In this document: piece after piece, positions 44,316 to 53,602 of the stretch | Position numbering within the stretch: the stretch's first letter is position 1 | Layout: each line of letters starts with the position of its first letter | Assembly (NCBI RefSeq): GCF_050314255.1 | Contig: NZ_JBNPMZ010000009.1 | Coordinates: forward strand, 1 to 64,000 | Direction: 5' to 3' | Length of the DNA: 64,000 bases | Source of the DNA: Claveliimonas sp034178805 | GTDB lineage: Bacteria > Bacillota > Clostridia > Lachnospirales > Lachnospiraceae | Translations under genes and position numbers: made by a program | Notes under the pieces: generated by a model | Told to the model about the DNA's origin: nothing | The model's database searches: none | The model's input: the letters and a program-made list of their open reading frames with translations, nothing else

Positions 44316-46820
44316 TTACTGGGTTGGTGTATCTTCACCGGATTCGCCGCCACCGGATTCACCACCGCCGGATTCACCGCCGCCGGATTCACCACCACCG
44401 CCAGATTCACCGCCGCCGGTATTTCCACCGGTCGAGCTTCCATTATTACCGCCTGTATTATTCGAATCGGTATTTTCTGTTGTTTCTTCTTCTGGTTCTG
44501 GTTCATGTCCATAACATACTTCATCAGGCACTGTGTCAGGAGCAAAGTATTCCGTAATGGAAGGACAGCTTCCTGCACGTGCAAGAAGACCGGTTTCTGT
44601 ACAGATTGTCTTCTTTACAATAGATGAAGGCATTACGAAATCTCTGTATTCCAGCCCTTCATGAATCCGGCTCATAATACTTCTCCAGATTCTGAAACGA
44701 TATTGTGTGTCGATATTTGTCAGAGATTTGTTTTCATCATAACCACCCCATACAGCGCATGTATAATATGGAGTGTATCCACAGAACCAGAGATCTACGT
44801 CGTGATCTGTAGTTCCGGTTTTGCCGGCTACAGGCATATTATCGAGAGCAGCTCTACGTCCGGTACCATCAGTGACTACAGATTCCATTGCACTGGTAAG
44901 AAGTGCTGCTGTTGTATCTTTTAAAACAGTACGTGATTCCGGGGATGCTTCCAACAGTACGTTGCCATCGTGATCCAGAATTTTTGAATACAGCGTTGGA
45001 TTATTATATACACCATGATTGGCAATTGATGCAAATGCGGCACAGAGCTGATAGTTGTATACACCCTTTGTAAGACCGCCAAGTGCGATAGACTCAACAT
45101 TGTCAGAGTCTTCAATTGTTGTAAAGCCAAAATTCTTTACATAGTTATATCCAACCTGAGGAGTAATTTCCTGGATGGTTTTAATTGCACAGACATTCTG
45201 GGAATTCTCAATGGCAGTACGCATGGTAATGTAACCCATATAACTTCCGCTGGCATTTTTAAGAGGAGCACCGTTGGAATACTGCCACGGTTCATCCTTA
45301 ATCACGGTTGCAAGTGTCTGACCACAGCTGTCCAGCGCGGGAGCATAGGTGGAAAGAATCTTAAAACAGGAACCGGGCTGTTCAGGATTGCCCTTATATG
45401 CACGGTTCAGGCTCTGGCTGGTCTCTTTTGTTCCGCGTCCACCGACCATGGCTTTGATTTGTCCAGTGCTCTGATCCATGAGAGTGACAGAAGCCTGAGG
45501 CTGTGGAGTCAGGTACATTACTTCATCGTAGGTATCACCTTCGCGGGCAATCGTAGACTTCCATTCTTCAACCATAGCTCGTGCCTCATCTTCGGAAGAG
45601 AAGAGAAGTCCATATTCATCACCATAAGTATTCTGTGCGTATTGTTTGACGTGACCGGAGCTGTAGTTTTCAACAGTACCGTCTGCACGTGTAACTGTCA
45701 GTGCATAAGACAATCCAACTTCTTTCAGCCACGGGTAGTTCTCGTCATTGTTCATTTCTTCATCACAGATCTGCTGCATTGCAAGATTCTGAGTAGAGTA
45801 TATGCTGAGACCACCGCTGTACAATGCGTTATATGCCTGGGTTTCTGTATATCCAAGGCGATTCTGCAGATCCTGAATAACCTGTTCGGAAAGTGCATCT
45901 ACAAAATAAGTATATGGAGAATCATCACCGAACTGGTTGTTTACGTTCTGAATTCTGGAATATACATCGTCAGCCATGGCTTCATCGTAAGCCGCCTGGT
46001 CAATATATCCCTGCTTCAGCATCTTGTTCAGTACCTCCGTGCGGCGTGTACTGTTCTCTTCCGGGTTTATAACAGGATTATATCTGGACGGATTCTGAGT
46101 AATTCCTGCGATAACAGCAGCTTCAGAAAGGGTGAGTTCAGAAACGTCTTTGTTAAAATAACGCTTTGCGGCGGATTGTACACCCAGACAGTTCTGACCA
46201 AGGTTGATTGTGTTCATATAACTTTCCAGAATTTCATCTTTTGACATCTGTTTTTCAATGTCCAGTGCCAGAAATTGTTCCTGAATCTTTCGTTCCACTT
46301 TCTCGTAAAAAGTATCTTCGGATACGAAATTCGGGAAAACATTATTCTTTATGAGCTGCTGGGTGATTGTGCTGGCACCTTCTGTAAAATGTCCGCCGTG
46401 GGCAAGTCCCACAACAGCGGCTCTGGCAATACCCTGAGGGTCGATACCCTTATGCTCATAGAAACGCTCGTCCTCAATTGCAACAAAAGCATGCTGGAGG
46501 TCAGCAGGAATTTCATCGATGGATTTATAAATACGGTTGGAACCTGAGGTGACAAACCGTTCAATCTCTGTTGTGCCATCGTCTGCGTACACAAAAGTCG
46601 TATATCCGCTTGGACGGACATCAGCCGGGGATACTTCAGGGGAATTATCCAGGATTTTTTTCAGGAAAATAAATCCTCCGGCAGCACCGGCTACACAGAT
46701 GGCAATGAGACAGAGTAAAAAACCCTTGAATAATCTCACTCCTACACGTCTTCCCTGCATGGTTGCTTTTGACGTAATAGTTTTCTGCTTTTTAGAAGCT
46801 TTTCTCTTACCATAATTCAT
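44316..46820 (-). CDS. Class A penicillin-binding protein (PBP1A family)
   Basis: This bifunctional peptidoglycan synthase has 834 residues. It has a short basic cytoplasmic head and one membrane helix (about 33-53). A GT51 glycosyltransferase domain follows (AIEDERFYEHKGIDPQGIARA near 113-133, EGASTITQQLIKN). The transpeptidase has the active Ser in GSCFK, an SQN motif in IENSQNVCAI, and KTGTT. The last ~45 residues are low complexity, rich in Gly, Ser and Glu, built on an ESGGG repeat and ending EDTPTQ. It is monocistronic with an AAGGAGG start site. Confidence 0.95.
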   Translation of the reverse strand: MNYGKRKASKKQKTITSKATMQGRRVGVRLFKGFLLCLIAICVAGAAGGFIFLKKILDNSPEVSPADVRPSGYTTFVYADDGTTEIERFVTSGSNRIYKSIDEIPADLQHAFVAIEDERFYEHKGIDPQGIARAAVVGLAHGGHFTEGASTITQQLIKNNVFPNFVSEDTFYEKVERKIQEQFLALDIEKQMSKDEILESYMNTINLGQNCLGVQSAAKRYFNKDVSELTLSEAAVIAGITQNPSRYNPVINPEENSTRRTEVLNKMLKQGYIDQAAYDEAMADDVYSRIQNVNNQFGDDSPYTYFVDALSEQVIQDLQNRLGYTETQAYNALYSGGLSIYSTQNLAMQQICDEEMNNDENYPWLKEVGLSYALTVTRADGTVENYSSGHVKQYAQNTYGDEYGLLFSSEDEARAMVEEWKSTIAREGDTYDEVMYLTPQPQASVTLMDQSTGQIKAMVGGRGTKETSQSLNRAYKGNPEQPGSCFKILSTYAPALDSCGQTLATVIKDEPWQYSNGAPLKNASGSYMGYITMRTAIENSQNVCAIKTIQEITPQVGYNYVKNFGFTTIEDSDNVESIALGGLTKGVYNYQLCAAFASIANHGVYNNPTLYSKILDHDGNVLLEASPESRTVLKDTTAALLTSAMESVVTDGTGRRAALDNMPVAGKTGTTDHDVDLWFCGYTPYYTCAVWGGYDENKSLTNIDTQYRFRIWRSIMSRIHEGLEYRDFVMPSSIVKKTICTETGLLARAGSCPSITEYFAPDTVPDEVCYGHEPEPEEETTENTDSNNTGGNNGSSTGGNTGGGESGGGGESGGGESGGGESGGGESGEDTPTQ
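44335..44415 (-). repeat. Tandem 15-bp repeats encoding the Gly/Ser/Glu tail of the PBP
   Basis: About five imperfect copies of a GGATTCACC(A/G)CCGCC unit (as read on plus) encode ESGGG blocks. Such in-frame repeats tend to vary in number between strains. Confidence 0.75.
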
Positions 46821-46963
46821 GAATTTGTGCCTCCTTCACACTTGATAATTATATCAAATATAGTAATTGAAATAAAGAAAAAAATAAAAACTTCATATTT
46901 CAGTAGGAAAAATTTAAGAAATTCGTTATAGTAGTATGTAGAAATATGAAGAAAGGTGAAAAT

Positions 46964-47614
46964 ATGTTGTCAGAATACCGTATTGCATATAAGGGCGGAG
47001 AAGGAGAAATCGTTGAGAAAAAGTCCCGGTTCATTGCAACTGTCCTGCCGGTGGATCAGGAAGAAGAAGCCCTTGAGTTTATTGAAAAAATGAAAAAAAA
47101 ATACTGGAACGCAACCCATAACTGTTATGCATATGTGGTTGGAGACCGCCATGAAATTCAGCGTTACAGTGATGATGGAGAACCCGGAGGGACAGCCGGA
47201 CGTCCGATGCTGGATGTACTTCTGGGAGAGGACATTCATAATGTGGCAGTAGTAGTAACCCGATATTTCGGAGGAACCCTTCTGGGGACAGGAGGGCTGG
47301 TGAGAGCATATTCTTCCGCGACGAAAGCAGGGCTGGCTTCTTCTGTGATTATAACCAAAATCCCGGGATTTAAACTGCGGATTACCACTGATTATACAGG
47401 ATTGGGAAAGATACAGTATATTCTGGGAGAACGGAAGATACCGATTCTGGATACTGTTTATACAGATAAAGTGGAGATGCAGCTGGTTATTCCGGCTGTG
47501 CAAAAGGAGCAGGTGACAGACGCGCTGATAGAAGGAACGAATGGGAAAGTGCAGTTTGGAGAGGCGGAAAGCTGCTATTATGCGGAAATCAATAAAGAAA
47601 TACTGGTTTTATAA
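46964..47614 (+). CDS. YigZ/IMPACT family protein
   Basis: This 217-residue protein starts at ATG 46964, where GAAAGGTG is correctly spaced; the ATG at 46946 has no site. An N-terminal UPF0029/IMPACT domain (KKYWNATHNCYAY at about 44-56, SDDGEPGGTAGRPMLDVL at about 68-85) is followed by a ferredoxin-like C-terminal domain. Relatives affect translation regulation in eukaryotes; the bacterial role is unsettled. Confidence 0.87.
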   Translation: MLSEYRIAYKGGEGEIVEKKSRFIATVLPVDQEEEALEFIEKMKKKYWNATHNCYAYVVGDRHEIQRYSDDGEPGGTAGRPMLDVLLGEDIHNVAVVVTRYFGGTLLGTGGLVRAYSSATKAGLASSVIITKIPGFKLRITTDYTGLGKIQYILGERKIPILDTVYTDKVEMQLVIPAVQKEQVTDALIEGTNGKVQFGEAESCYYAEINKEILVL

Positions 47615-47639
47615 AAAATCCCCCGGTTTTCCGGGGGAT
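47612..47639 (-). terminator. hpf terminator
   Basis: The hairpin CCCCCGG-tttt-CCGGGGG is followed on minus by a T run. On plus it lacks a T tail. Confidence 0.78.
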
Positions 47640-47650
47640 AATATGCTCTC

Positions 47651-48184
47651 TTATTGAAATTCAGGTTCGATCAGACCAAAGGTTCCGTTTTTACGGCGGT
47701 AAACGACATTTACTTCATCTGTCTCTGCGTTGCAGAATACAAAGAAATCATGTCCTGTAAGTTCCATCTGTACACACGCATCTTCAGGGAACATAGGTTT
47801 AATACCAAATTTCTTTGTACGGACAATTTTTATTTCGTTTTCCTCCGGAGCCTCTTCTTTTTCAAAGAATTCCGGCTGGAAAACACCGCTTTCCTGATGC
47901 TTGGCAACTAATTTATTTTTATATTTGCGCAGCTGACGTTCAATAACCTCTTCTACAAGATCGATAGATACATACATATCACTGCTGACCTGTTCAGAAC
48001 GGATCAGATTGCCCTTGACGGGAATGGTCACCTCGATTTTCTGACGTTCTTTCTCTACGCTTAATGTAACGATGACTTCTGTGTCCGGAGTAAAGTACCT
48101 CTCCAGTTTTCCAAGTTTGTTCTGGATTGTGTTTTTAAGACCGGGTGTTACATCAATGTTCTTTCCGCTAATAATAAATTTCAT
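47651..48184 (-). CDS. hpf: Ribosome hibernation promoting factor, long form
   Basis: Long HPF dimerises 70S ribosomes into inactive 100S particles in stationary phase. The 177 residues contain the N-terminal S30AE domain (MKFIISGKNIDVTPGL; basic AKHQESG region near 100) and the C-terminal dimerisation domain (MFPEDACVQMELTGHDFFVFCNAETDEVNVVYRR segment at about 130-165). AAAGGAG precedes the ATG. Confidence 0.94.
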   Translation of the reverse strand: MKFIISGKNIDVTPGLKNTIQNKLGKLERYFTPDTEVIVTLSVEKERQKIEVTIPVKGNLIRSEQVSSDMYVSIDLVEEVIERQLRKYKNKLVAKHQESGVFQPEFFEKEEAPEENEIKIVRTKKFGIKPMFPEDACVQMELTGHDFFVFCNAETDEVNVVYRRKNGTFGLIEPEFQ

Positions 48185-48287
48185 ACTGCCAACTCCTTTA
48201 CGAGGTAATTTCAGAAAGACTAAAATCTGACAATTTATAAAATTATCTGCGTTCTATCTGATATATTCAGTATAACATGTTTATCTG

Positions 48288-48899
48288 TTAATGTATAGCG
48301 CGAATTACTTCAATTCGGGAAATTTTTCCCTCATGCATTTTCGCAACTCTCAAACCACAATCATTAAAGTAAATACATGCTCCGACACCGATATCCGTAT
48401 GTTCTTCTTCAAGCTTCTGTGTCAGCAGACTTACAAGAGTCTCTTCATCAGTATCAGGAAGTGAGAGTTTCAGGATTTTATTGACGTAATACACCTTCGT
48501 GGACGCACGGAAAATATTCTTGTCTGAAAGGTCAAATTCACAGAACAGGAATTTTCTGGTGGCAAATAAAAGGGCAATAGCGGAAACCCCGATCAGGCTG
48601 GAAAGGGGGGAAGAGTGATCGATGATAATCTGTCTTGCAATTGCAAATAACAGTACCTCGAAAACAGTATCCGGAGTGTGGTAATACATCATCCGGATCA
48701 GCTCTACGCCGATGATCAGGTTAAAGCAGGTATCCAGGAGATCCTCATAATTGGGATATACATCCAGGTTGGGAATGTTGGAAAGGGAGCCTGCAAGACG
48801 AATACTAAGCAGGATAATCCCGATGGACAACATTATGGAAATGAAAAATTCCAGGATACTTGCAAGGTGTGTTAGTAGCAGGGTTACGTATTTTCTCAT
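48288..48899 (-). CDS. Membrane protein with PsiE-like helices and a C-terminal soluble domain
   Basis: The 203-residue protein has about four predicted helices (12-34, 55-70, 80-95, 100-115) that resemble the PsiE-type transmembrane module. From about residue 130 it is a soluble alpha/beta domain (VGACIYFNDCGLRVAKMHEGKISRIEV at about 173-199). I cannot name a family with confidence. It is on the same strand between hpf and a PAP2 phosphatase, 26 bp downstream of the latter, so cotranscription with the PAP2 gene is likely. Confidence 0.7.
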   Translation of the reverse strand: MRKYVTLLLTHLASILEFFISIMLSIGIILLSIRLAGSLSNIPNLDVYPNYEDLLDTCFNLIIGVELIRMMYYHTPDTVFEVLLFAIARQIIIDHSSPLSSLIGVSAIALLFATRKFLFCEFDLSDKNIFRASTKVYYVNKILKLSLPDTDEETLVSLLTQKLEEEHTDIGVGACIYFNDCGLRVAKMHEGKISRIEVIRAIH

Positions 48900-48925
48900 A
48901 TTTTATCCTTCTCCCAATGAAATTA

Positions 48926-49819
48926 TTATGCCGGTTTCTTCAGAACACGGCTGAACAGAAACGGGTAAATAACCAGTATCCATAACACCAGTATAAAATA
49001 TTCCATTAGTTTTGCCAAGATAGAACTGCCTAAAATAAAGGAAATTCCTTCTTTTAACAGGATAGCGCCGACTAGACCGACTATAACTTTCACAAATTGC
49101 TGCCAGAGGTGAGATGTTTCAGTGGAAAAATGAAATCTCGTACGTTCCAGATACCAGCCTACTGCAAAACCGATACCGGCGCCTGCTGTTTTACAGCAGT
49201 CTGCAGCATAGTTGGAAGTGATGATTCCTCTTTTCAGCAGAATCATTGCATATGCAGCGCATGCCAGAGAAAGAAGAGCCATGAGAATGGCTATCTTTTT
49301 CTGGTGAGTCGTGTTCTCCATAAGGAAGTCCTGAAAATGCCAGATCAAAAAGGAACAGACGATAGAGACTATCATGGCTGTCAGTACATCCTTTGGAGTG
49401 TGGCATCCCAGATACATCCTGGAGAACCCAATCAGCATAAATGCGAGAACACAAAGAGTTTTCAGCCATATTCTGCGTGCTTTCAGAGCCAGCGGGAAAA
49501 AGAGTGATGTTGCTCCCTGCGTGTGCCCACTGGGAAAAGAATAGCCGGTGGCAGCGGGGATGGCACTTTCCACTGCGTGGAAGTTCGGATCCAGTATCCA
49601 TGGACGTGGAATCCTGAATGTTATTTTCAGAGACTGAACCAGGATACCGGAACTGAAAAAACTGAATCCAAGTACGTAAGCCAGCCGTCTGTCCATGCAC
49701 CAGTATATCAGGCAGATGACTGCAATAATCGGAATTTCCTGTCCTAAATAAGTGACAAATTGCATCAGATGATCCAGAAAAGGGGTACGAATCCCCTCAA
49801 GCATCCATAAAAAACTCAT
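48926..49819 (-). CDS. PAP2-family membrane phosphatase
   Basis: This 297-residue integral membrane protein has about seven helices and all three PAP2 motifs: K-x6-RP (KITFRIPRP near 66-74), PSGH (about 96-99) and SR-x5-H-x3-D (SRMYLGCHTPKD near 133-144). Family members dephosphorylate lipid phosphates such as undecaprenyl pyrophosphate or phosphatidic acid. It is transcribed after typA on the same strand with an 18-bp gap. Confidence 0.92.
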   Translation of the reverse strand: MSFLWMLEGIRTPFLDHLMQFVTYLGQEIPIIAVICLIYWCMDRRLAYVLGFSFFSSGILVQSLKITFRIPRPWILDPNFHAVESAIPAATGYSFPSGHTQGATSLFFPLALKARRIWLKTLCVLAFMLIGFSRMYLGCHTPKDVLTAMIVSIVCSFLIWHFQDFLMENTTHQKKIAILMALLSLACAAYAMILLKRGIITSNYAADCCKTAGAGIGFAVGWYLERTRFHFSTETSHLWQQFVKVIVGLVGAILLKEGISFILGSSILAKLMEYFILVLWILVIYPFLFSRVLKKPA

Positions 49820-49837
49820 AATAACCTCTCAAAATAA

Positions 49838-51670
49838 TTAACCCTGTTTGTAGTTGCTTCGTTTTCTAAGCTTTGGATCCAGAATCTTCTTGCGGATTCT
49901 CAGATTTTTCGGAGTTACTTCCAGAAGCTCGTCGGTATCAATGAAATCCAAAGCTTCTTCCAGACTCAAAACTCTCGGAGGAGTCAGGCGCAGAGCCTCG
50001 TCTGCACTGGAGGAACGGGTGTTGGTCAGGTGTTTTGTCTTGCAGATATTTACCTCAATATCATCTGTCTTTCCATTCTGACCAATGACCATGCCGGAAT
50101 ATACTTTTTCTCCGGGTCCAATGAATAAGGTTCCGCGTTCCTGAGCGCTGTAAAGTCCGTATGTGACGGATTCACCGGTCTCGAAAGCGATAAGAGAACC
50201 CTGTTTGCGGTACTGAATATCACCCTTGTATGGTGCATATCCGTCGAATGCCGTGTTGAGAATTCCATTACCCTTGGTGTCAGTCAGAAAATCGCCCCGG
50301 TATCCAATCAGGCCACGTGCCGGAATGGAGAATTCCATACGGGTGTAACCGCCGCTGGCAGTACCCATGTTGCGGAGCTCACCTTTTCGCTGACCCAGTT
50401 TCTCAATAACAACACCGGTAAATTCCTCCGGTACATCGATGTAGGCAATTTCCATAGGTTCAAGCAGCTTGCCTCTTTCATCATGCTTGTACAGAACCTC
50501 TGCCTTACTTACTGCAAATTCATATCCCTCACGGCGCATATTTTCAATTAAGACGGAGAGATGAAGCTCGCCTCGTCCGGATACCTTGTAGCTGTCGGTA
50601 CTGTCTGTTTCTTCCACACGGAGACTGACATCCGTATTTAATTCCCGGAACAGACGATCCCGGATATGGCGGGAGGTTACGTATTTTCCTTCCTGACCGG
50701 CAAATGGACTGTCATTTACCATAAACTGCATGGCAATGGTAGGCTCGGATATTTTCTGGAACGGGATGGCAACCGGATTTTCCGGAGAGCAGATGGTATC
50801 ACCGATGGAAATATCGGAGATACCGGAAATTGCTACAATGGAGCCGATGGTGGCTTCTTTTACATCAACCTTTTCCAATCCATCAAATTCGTATAGTTTA
50901 CTGATGCGTACTTTTTCACGCCGCTCCGGATCATGTTCGTTGACTACGATCATATCCTGATTGACGCGAATGGTTCCGTTGTCTACCTTACCGATTCCGA
51001 TACGGCCTACGTATTCGTTATAGTCAATGGTGCTGATGAGTACCTGGGTATCTGTATCGGGATCACCTTCCGGTGCCGGAATATAGTCCAGGATCGTCTC
51101 GAACAGGGGAATCATATTTTCCGGCCCGTCTTCCAGCTCCAGTACGGCATATCCGGCCTTGGCAGAAGCGTAAACGAACGGGCACTCCAGCTGCTCATCA
51201 GAGGCATCCAGGTCAATGAAGAGTTCCAGAACTTCGTCGATCACTTCCTCCGGACGTGCTTCCGGACGATCGATTTTATTAATGCAGACAATGACCGGGA
51301 GCTGAAGCTCCAGGGCTTTTCTCAATACGAATTTGGTCTGCGGCATAGCGCCCTCGAAGGCATCTACCACCAGGATAACACCATTTACCATCTTAAGGAC
51401 ACGTTCCACCTCACCTCCGAAATCGGCATGACCGGGAGTGTCTATGATATTAATTTTGGTTCCTTTATAGTAAACAGCTGTATTTTTGGACAGGATTGTA
51501 ATACCACGTTCACGTTCAATATCATTGGAATCCATGACGCGTTCTGCAACTTCCTGATTTTCTCGGAAAACACCGCTCTGCTTTAATAGTTCGTCTACCA
51601 GCGTTGTTTTTCCATGGTCTACATGGGCAATAATCGCAATATTGCGGACATCTTCACGTTTGGTCTTCAT
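49838..51670 (-). CDS. typA: Ribosome-associated GTPase TypA/BipA
   Basis: This 610-residue translational GTPase is related to EF-G and LepA. G1 is AHVDHGKTT (residues 14-22), G3 DTPGHADF and G4 NKIDRP. The TypA-specific C-terminal domain holds the TSSSADEALRLTPPR motif near 550. BipA helps ribosome assembly, especially in cold or stress. It leads the typA-PAP2-membrane protein run on minus. Confidence 0.96.
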   Translation of the reverse strand: MKTKREDVRNIAIIAHVDHGKTTLVDELLKQSGVFRENQEVAERVMDSNDIERERGITILSKNTAVYYKGTKINIIDTPGHADFGGEVERVLKMVNGVILVVDAFEGAMPQTKFVLRKALELQLPVIVCINKIDRPEARPEEVIDEVLELFIDLDASDEQLECPFVYASAKAGYAVLELEDGPENMIPLFETILDYIPAPEGDPDTDTQVLISTIDYNEYVGRIGIGKVDNGTIRVNQDMIVVNEHDPERREKVRISKLYEFDGLEKVDVKEATIGSIVAISGISDISIGDTICSPENPVAIPFQKISEPTIAMQFMVNDSPFAGQEGKYVTSRHIRDRLFRELNTDVSLRVEETDSTDSYKVSGRGELHLSVLIENMRREGYEFAVSKAEVLYKHDERGKLLEPMEIAYIDVPEEFTGVVIEKLGQRKGELRNMGTASGGYTRMEFSIPARGLIGYRGDFLTDTKGNGILNTAFDGYAPYKGDIQYRKQGSLIAFETGESVTYGLYSAQERGTLFIGPGEKVYSGMVIGQNGKTDDIEVNICKTKHLTNTRSSSADEALRLTPPRVLSLEEALDFIDTDELLEVTPKNLRIRKKILDPKLRKRSNYKQG

Positions 51671-51908
51671 ATTAATTCATCCTTTTCTTTATCTGTTTTC
51701 TACCTATTTAATGTTATAACTAATATAGTGTATCACATTTTCAGAAATTTACAAGAATTAAAGAAATATGGTTTGAAAATATAAAATATGGTTCTAAACA
51801 GTCTGCAGGGTGCATAGACTAAGTATTACCCCGGGCAGGTTATGAGTACTCTGCGGGGAAAATGAATAAACTAAAAAATACGACTCAGAGGAAGGGAGAT
51901 TTACAATT

Positions 51909-52538
51909 ATGTCAGATAAGATTATTGAAAACAATCAGGTAACAATTATGGGAGAAGTGGCTTCTGCATTTACATTCAGCCACGAGGTGTTCGGAGAAGG
52001 ATTTTACATGGTAGATGTCCTTGTAAAGAGACTCAGTAATTCGGAGGACCGGATACCGCTTATGATCTCAGAGCGCCTCATGGATGTGACACAGGATTAC
52101 ACGGGGGAATTTATTATGGCAAGCGGACAGTTCCGCTCCTACAACCGGCACGATGAACAGAAGAACCGGCTGATATTATCTGTGTTTGTGAGAGAGGTAG
52201 CATTTATCGATGAAGAACCGGACGGAGCCCGGACAAATTCTATTTTGCTGGACGGATATATCTGCAAACTGCCGGTGTACAGGAAAACTCCGCTGGGAAG
52301 AGAAATTGCAGATCTTCTGCTTGCGGTAAACCGGCCATATGGAAAATCGGATTATATTCCGTGCATTTGCTGGGGGCGTAATGCGAGATTCGCATCATCA
52401 TTTGAGGTGGGAGAGCATGTGCAGGTGCTGGGAAGAATCCAGAGCAGGGAATATGTGAAAAAGCTTTCTGAGACAGAGACGCAGAAGCGTGTGGCATATG
52501 AAGTTTCTGTGAGCAAACTGGAATGTATAGAAGATTAG
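51909..52538 (+). CDS. Single-stranded DNA-binding protein with two OB folds
   Basis: The 209-residue protein is predicted to comprise tandem OB domains at about 8-98 and 106-208. The second has the SSB-like pattern LDGYICKLPVYRKTPLGREIADLLLAVNR followed by YIPCICWGRNARFA and a closing VQVLGRIQSREY. The acidic C-terminal tip typical of housekeeping SSB is absent (it ends LECIED). It is probably a secondary SSB or PriB-like protein and not the replication SSB, which is normally next to rpsF/rpsR. Confidence 0.75.
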   Translation: MSDKIIENNQVTIMGEVASAFTFSHEVFGEGFYMVDVLVKRLSNSEDRIPLMISERLMDVTQDYTGEFIMASGQFRSYNRHDEQKNRLILSVFVREVAFIDEEPDGARTNSILLDGYICKLPVYRKTPLGREIADLLLAVNRPYGKSDYIPCICWGRNARFASSFEVGEHVQVLGRIQSREYVKKLSETETQKRVAYEVSVSKLECIED

Positions 52539-52595
52539 GATTTCTGTAAAAATGCATCCTGGGGAAAAAACTGCCCCGGTCATCCAAGAGTTTCA

Positions 52596-52624
52596 TTGAC
52601 ATTACATATGAATAATGATAAACT
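52596..52624 (+). promoter_or_regulatory. dapAB promoter
   Basis: TTGACA (52596-52601) and TAAACT (52619-52624) are spaced 17 bp apart. The leader is about 30 nt, too short for a lysine riboswitch. Confidence 0.6.
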
Positions 52625-52660
52625 TTTTTAAAGTAAGAAAATGGAAAATGGAGGATCAAG

Positions 52661-53551
52661 ATGGCAATTTTTACAGGTGCAGGCGTGGCATTGGTCACAC
52701 CATTCCACGAAGATGGAAGTGTAAATTATGACAAATTGGATGAGCTGATAGATTATCACTGCGAGAATGGTACCGACAGTATTATTATCTGTGGAACTAC
52801 CGGTGAATCTTCTACCTTATCCGAAGAGGAGCATATGGAGTGTATCCGTTTTGCAATTGAGCGGACGAAGAAAAGGATTCCGGTTATTGCGGGAACAGGT
52901 TCCAATGCTACATATACAACGATTGATATGTCAAAAGAGGCAGTAGAGTATGGAGCAGACGGACTGCTTCTGGTAACTCCGTATTATAATAAGGCAACTC
53001 AGAATGGTCTGATCGCACATTATAAAGCGGTGGCAGCAGAGGCAAAGGCACCGATTATTATGTACAGTGTGGCAAGCAGAACGGGAATGAATATTGCTCC
53101 TGAGACAGTGGCAACACTGGTAAAAGAGGTAGATAACATTGTCGGAGTGAAAGAGGCATCCGGCAATATCGGTCAGGTGGCAAGGATCATGAGTCTGACA
53201 GACGGCAACATTGATCTGTATTCCGGAAATGATGACCAGATCGTACCTCTTCTGTCCCTGGGCGGAAAGGGAGTAATCTCTGTACTGTCCAATGTGGCTC
53301 CGAGAGAGACGCATGATATCTGTGCAAAGTTCTTTGCGGGAGATGTGAAAGGGGCATGTGATCTTCAGTTGAAGGCAATACCTCTTATTGAGCAGCTTTT
53401 CTGTGAGGTGAATCCGATCCCGGTCAAGAAGGCTGTGAACCTGATGGGAATGGAATGCGGAGGTCTTCGTATGCCATTGACAGAGCTGTCACCGGAGCAT
53501 GAAAAATCTCTTGCACAGGCTATGAAGGATTTTGGAATTAAACTGGCATGA
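52661..53551 (+). CDS. dapA: 4-hydroxy-tetrahydrodipicolinate synthase
   Basis: DapA condenses pyruvate and aspartate semialdehyde, the first committed step to diaminopimelate and lysine. The 296-residue TIM barrel has GTTGESSTL (about 44-52), a Tyr in LVTPYYNKATQ, and the Schiff-base Lys in VGVKEASGN near residue 162. It starts behind GGAGG and leads dapA-dapB. Confidence 0.97.
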   Translation: MAIFTGAGVALVTPFHEDGSVNYDKLDELIDYHCENGTDSIIICGTTGESSTLSEEEHMECIRFAIERTKKRIPVIAGTGSNATYTTIDMSKEAVEYGADGLLLVTPYYNKATQNGLIAHYKAVAAEAKAPIIMYSVASRTGMNIAPETVATLVKEVDNIVGVKEASGNIGQVARIMSLTDGNIDLYSGNDDQIVPLLSLGGKGVISVLSNVAPRETHDICAKFFAGDVKGACDLQLKAIPLIEQLFCEVNPIPVKKAVNLMGMECGGLRMPLTELSPEHEKSLAQAMKDFGIKLA

Positions 53552-53602
53552 GCCACCCCGTACTAACATAGATGAAACAGAGATAAGAGAGGAAACGACA
53601 TT

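Noticed and set aside
44335..44415. CRISPR-like short repeats
   Set aside because: They are in-frame 15-bp coding repeats with no spacers.
45459..46244. 261-codon frame on plus inside the PBP gene
   Set aside because: It is antisense to well-conserved transglycosylase and transpeptidase motifs and has no ribosome site.
52539..52660. Lysine riboswitch upstream of dapA
   Set aside because: The leader after the predicted promoter is only about 30 nt.
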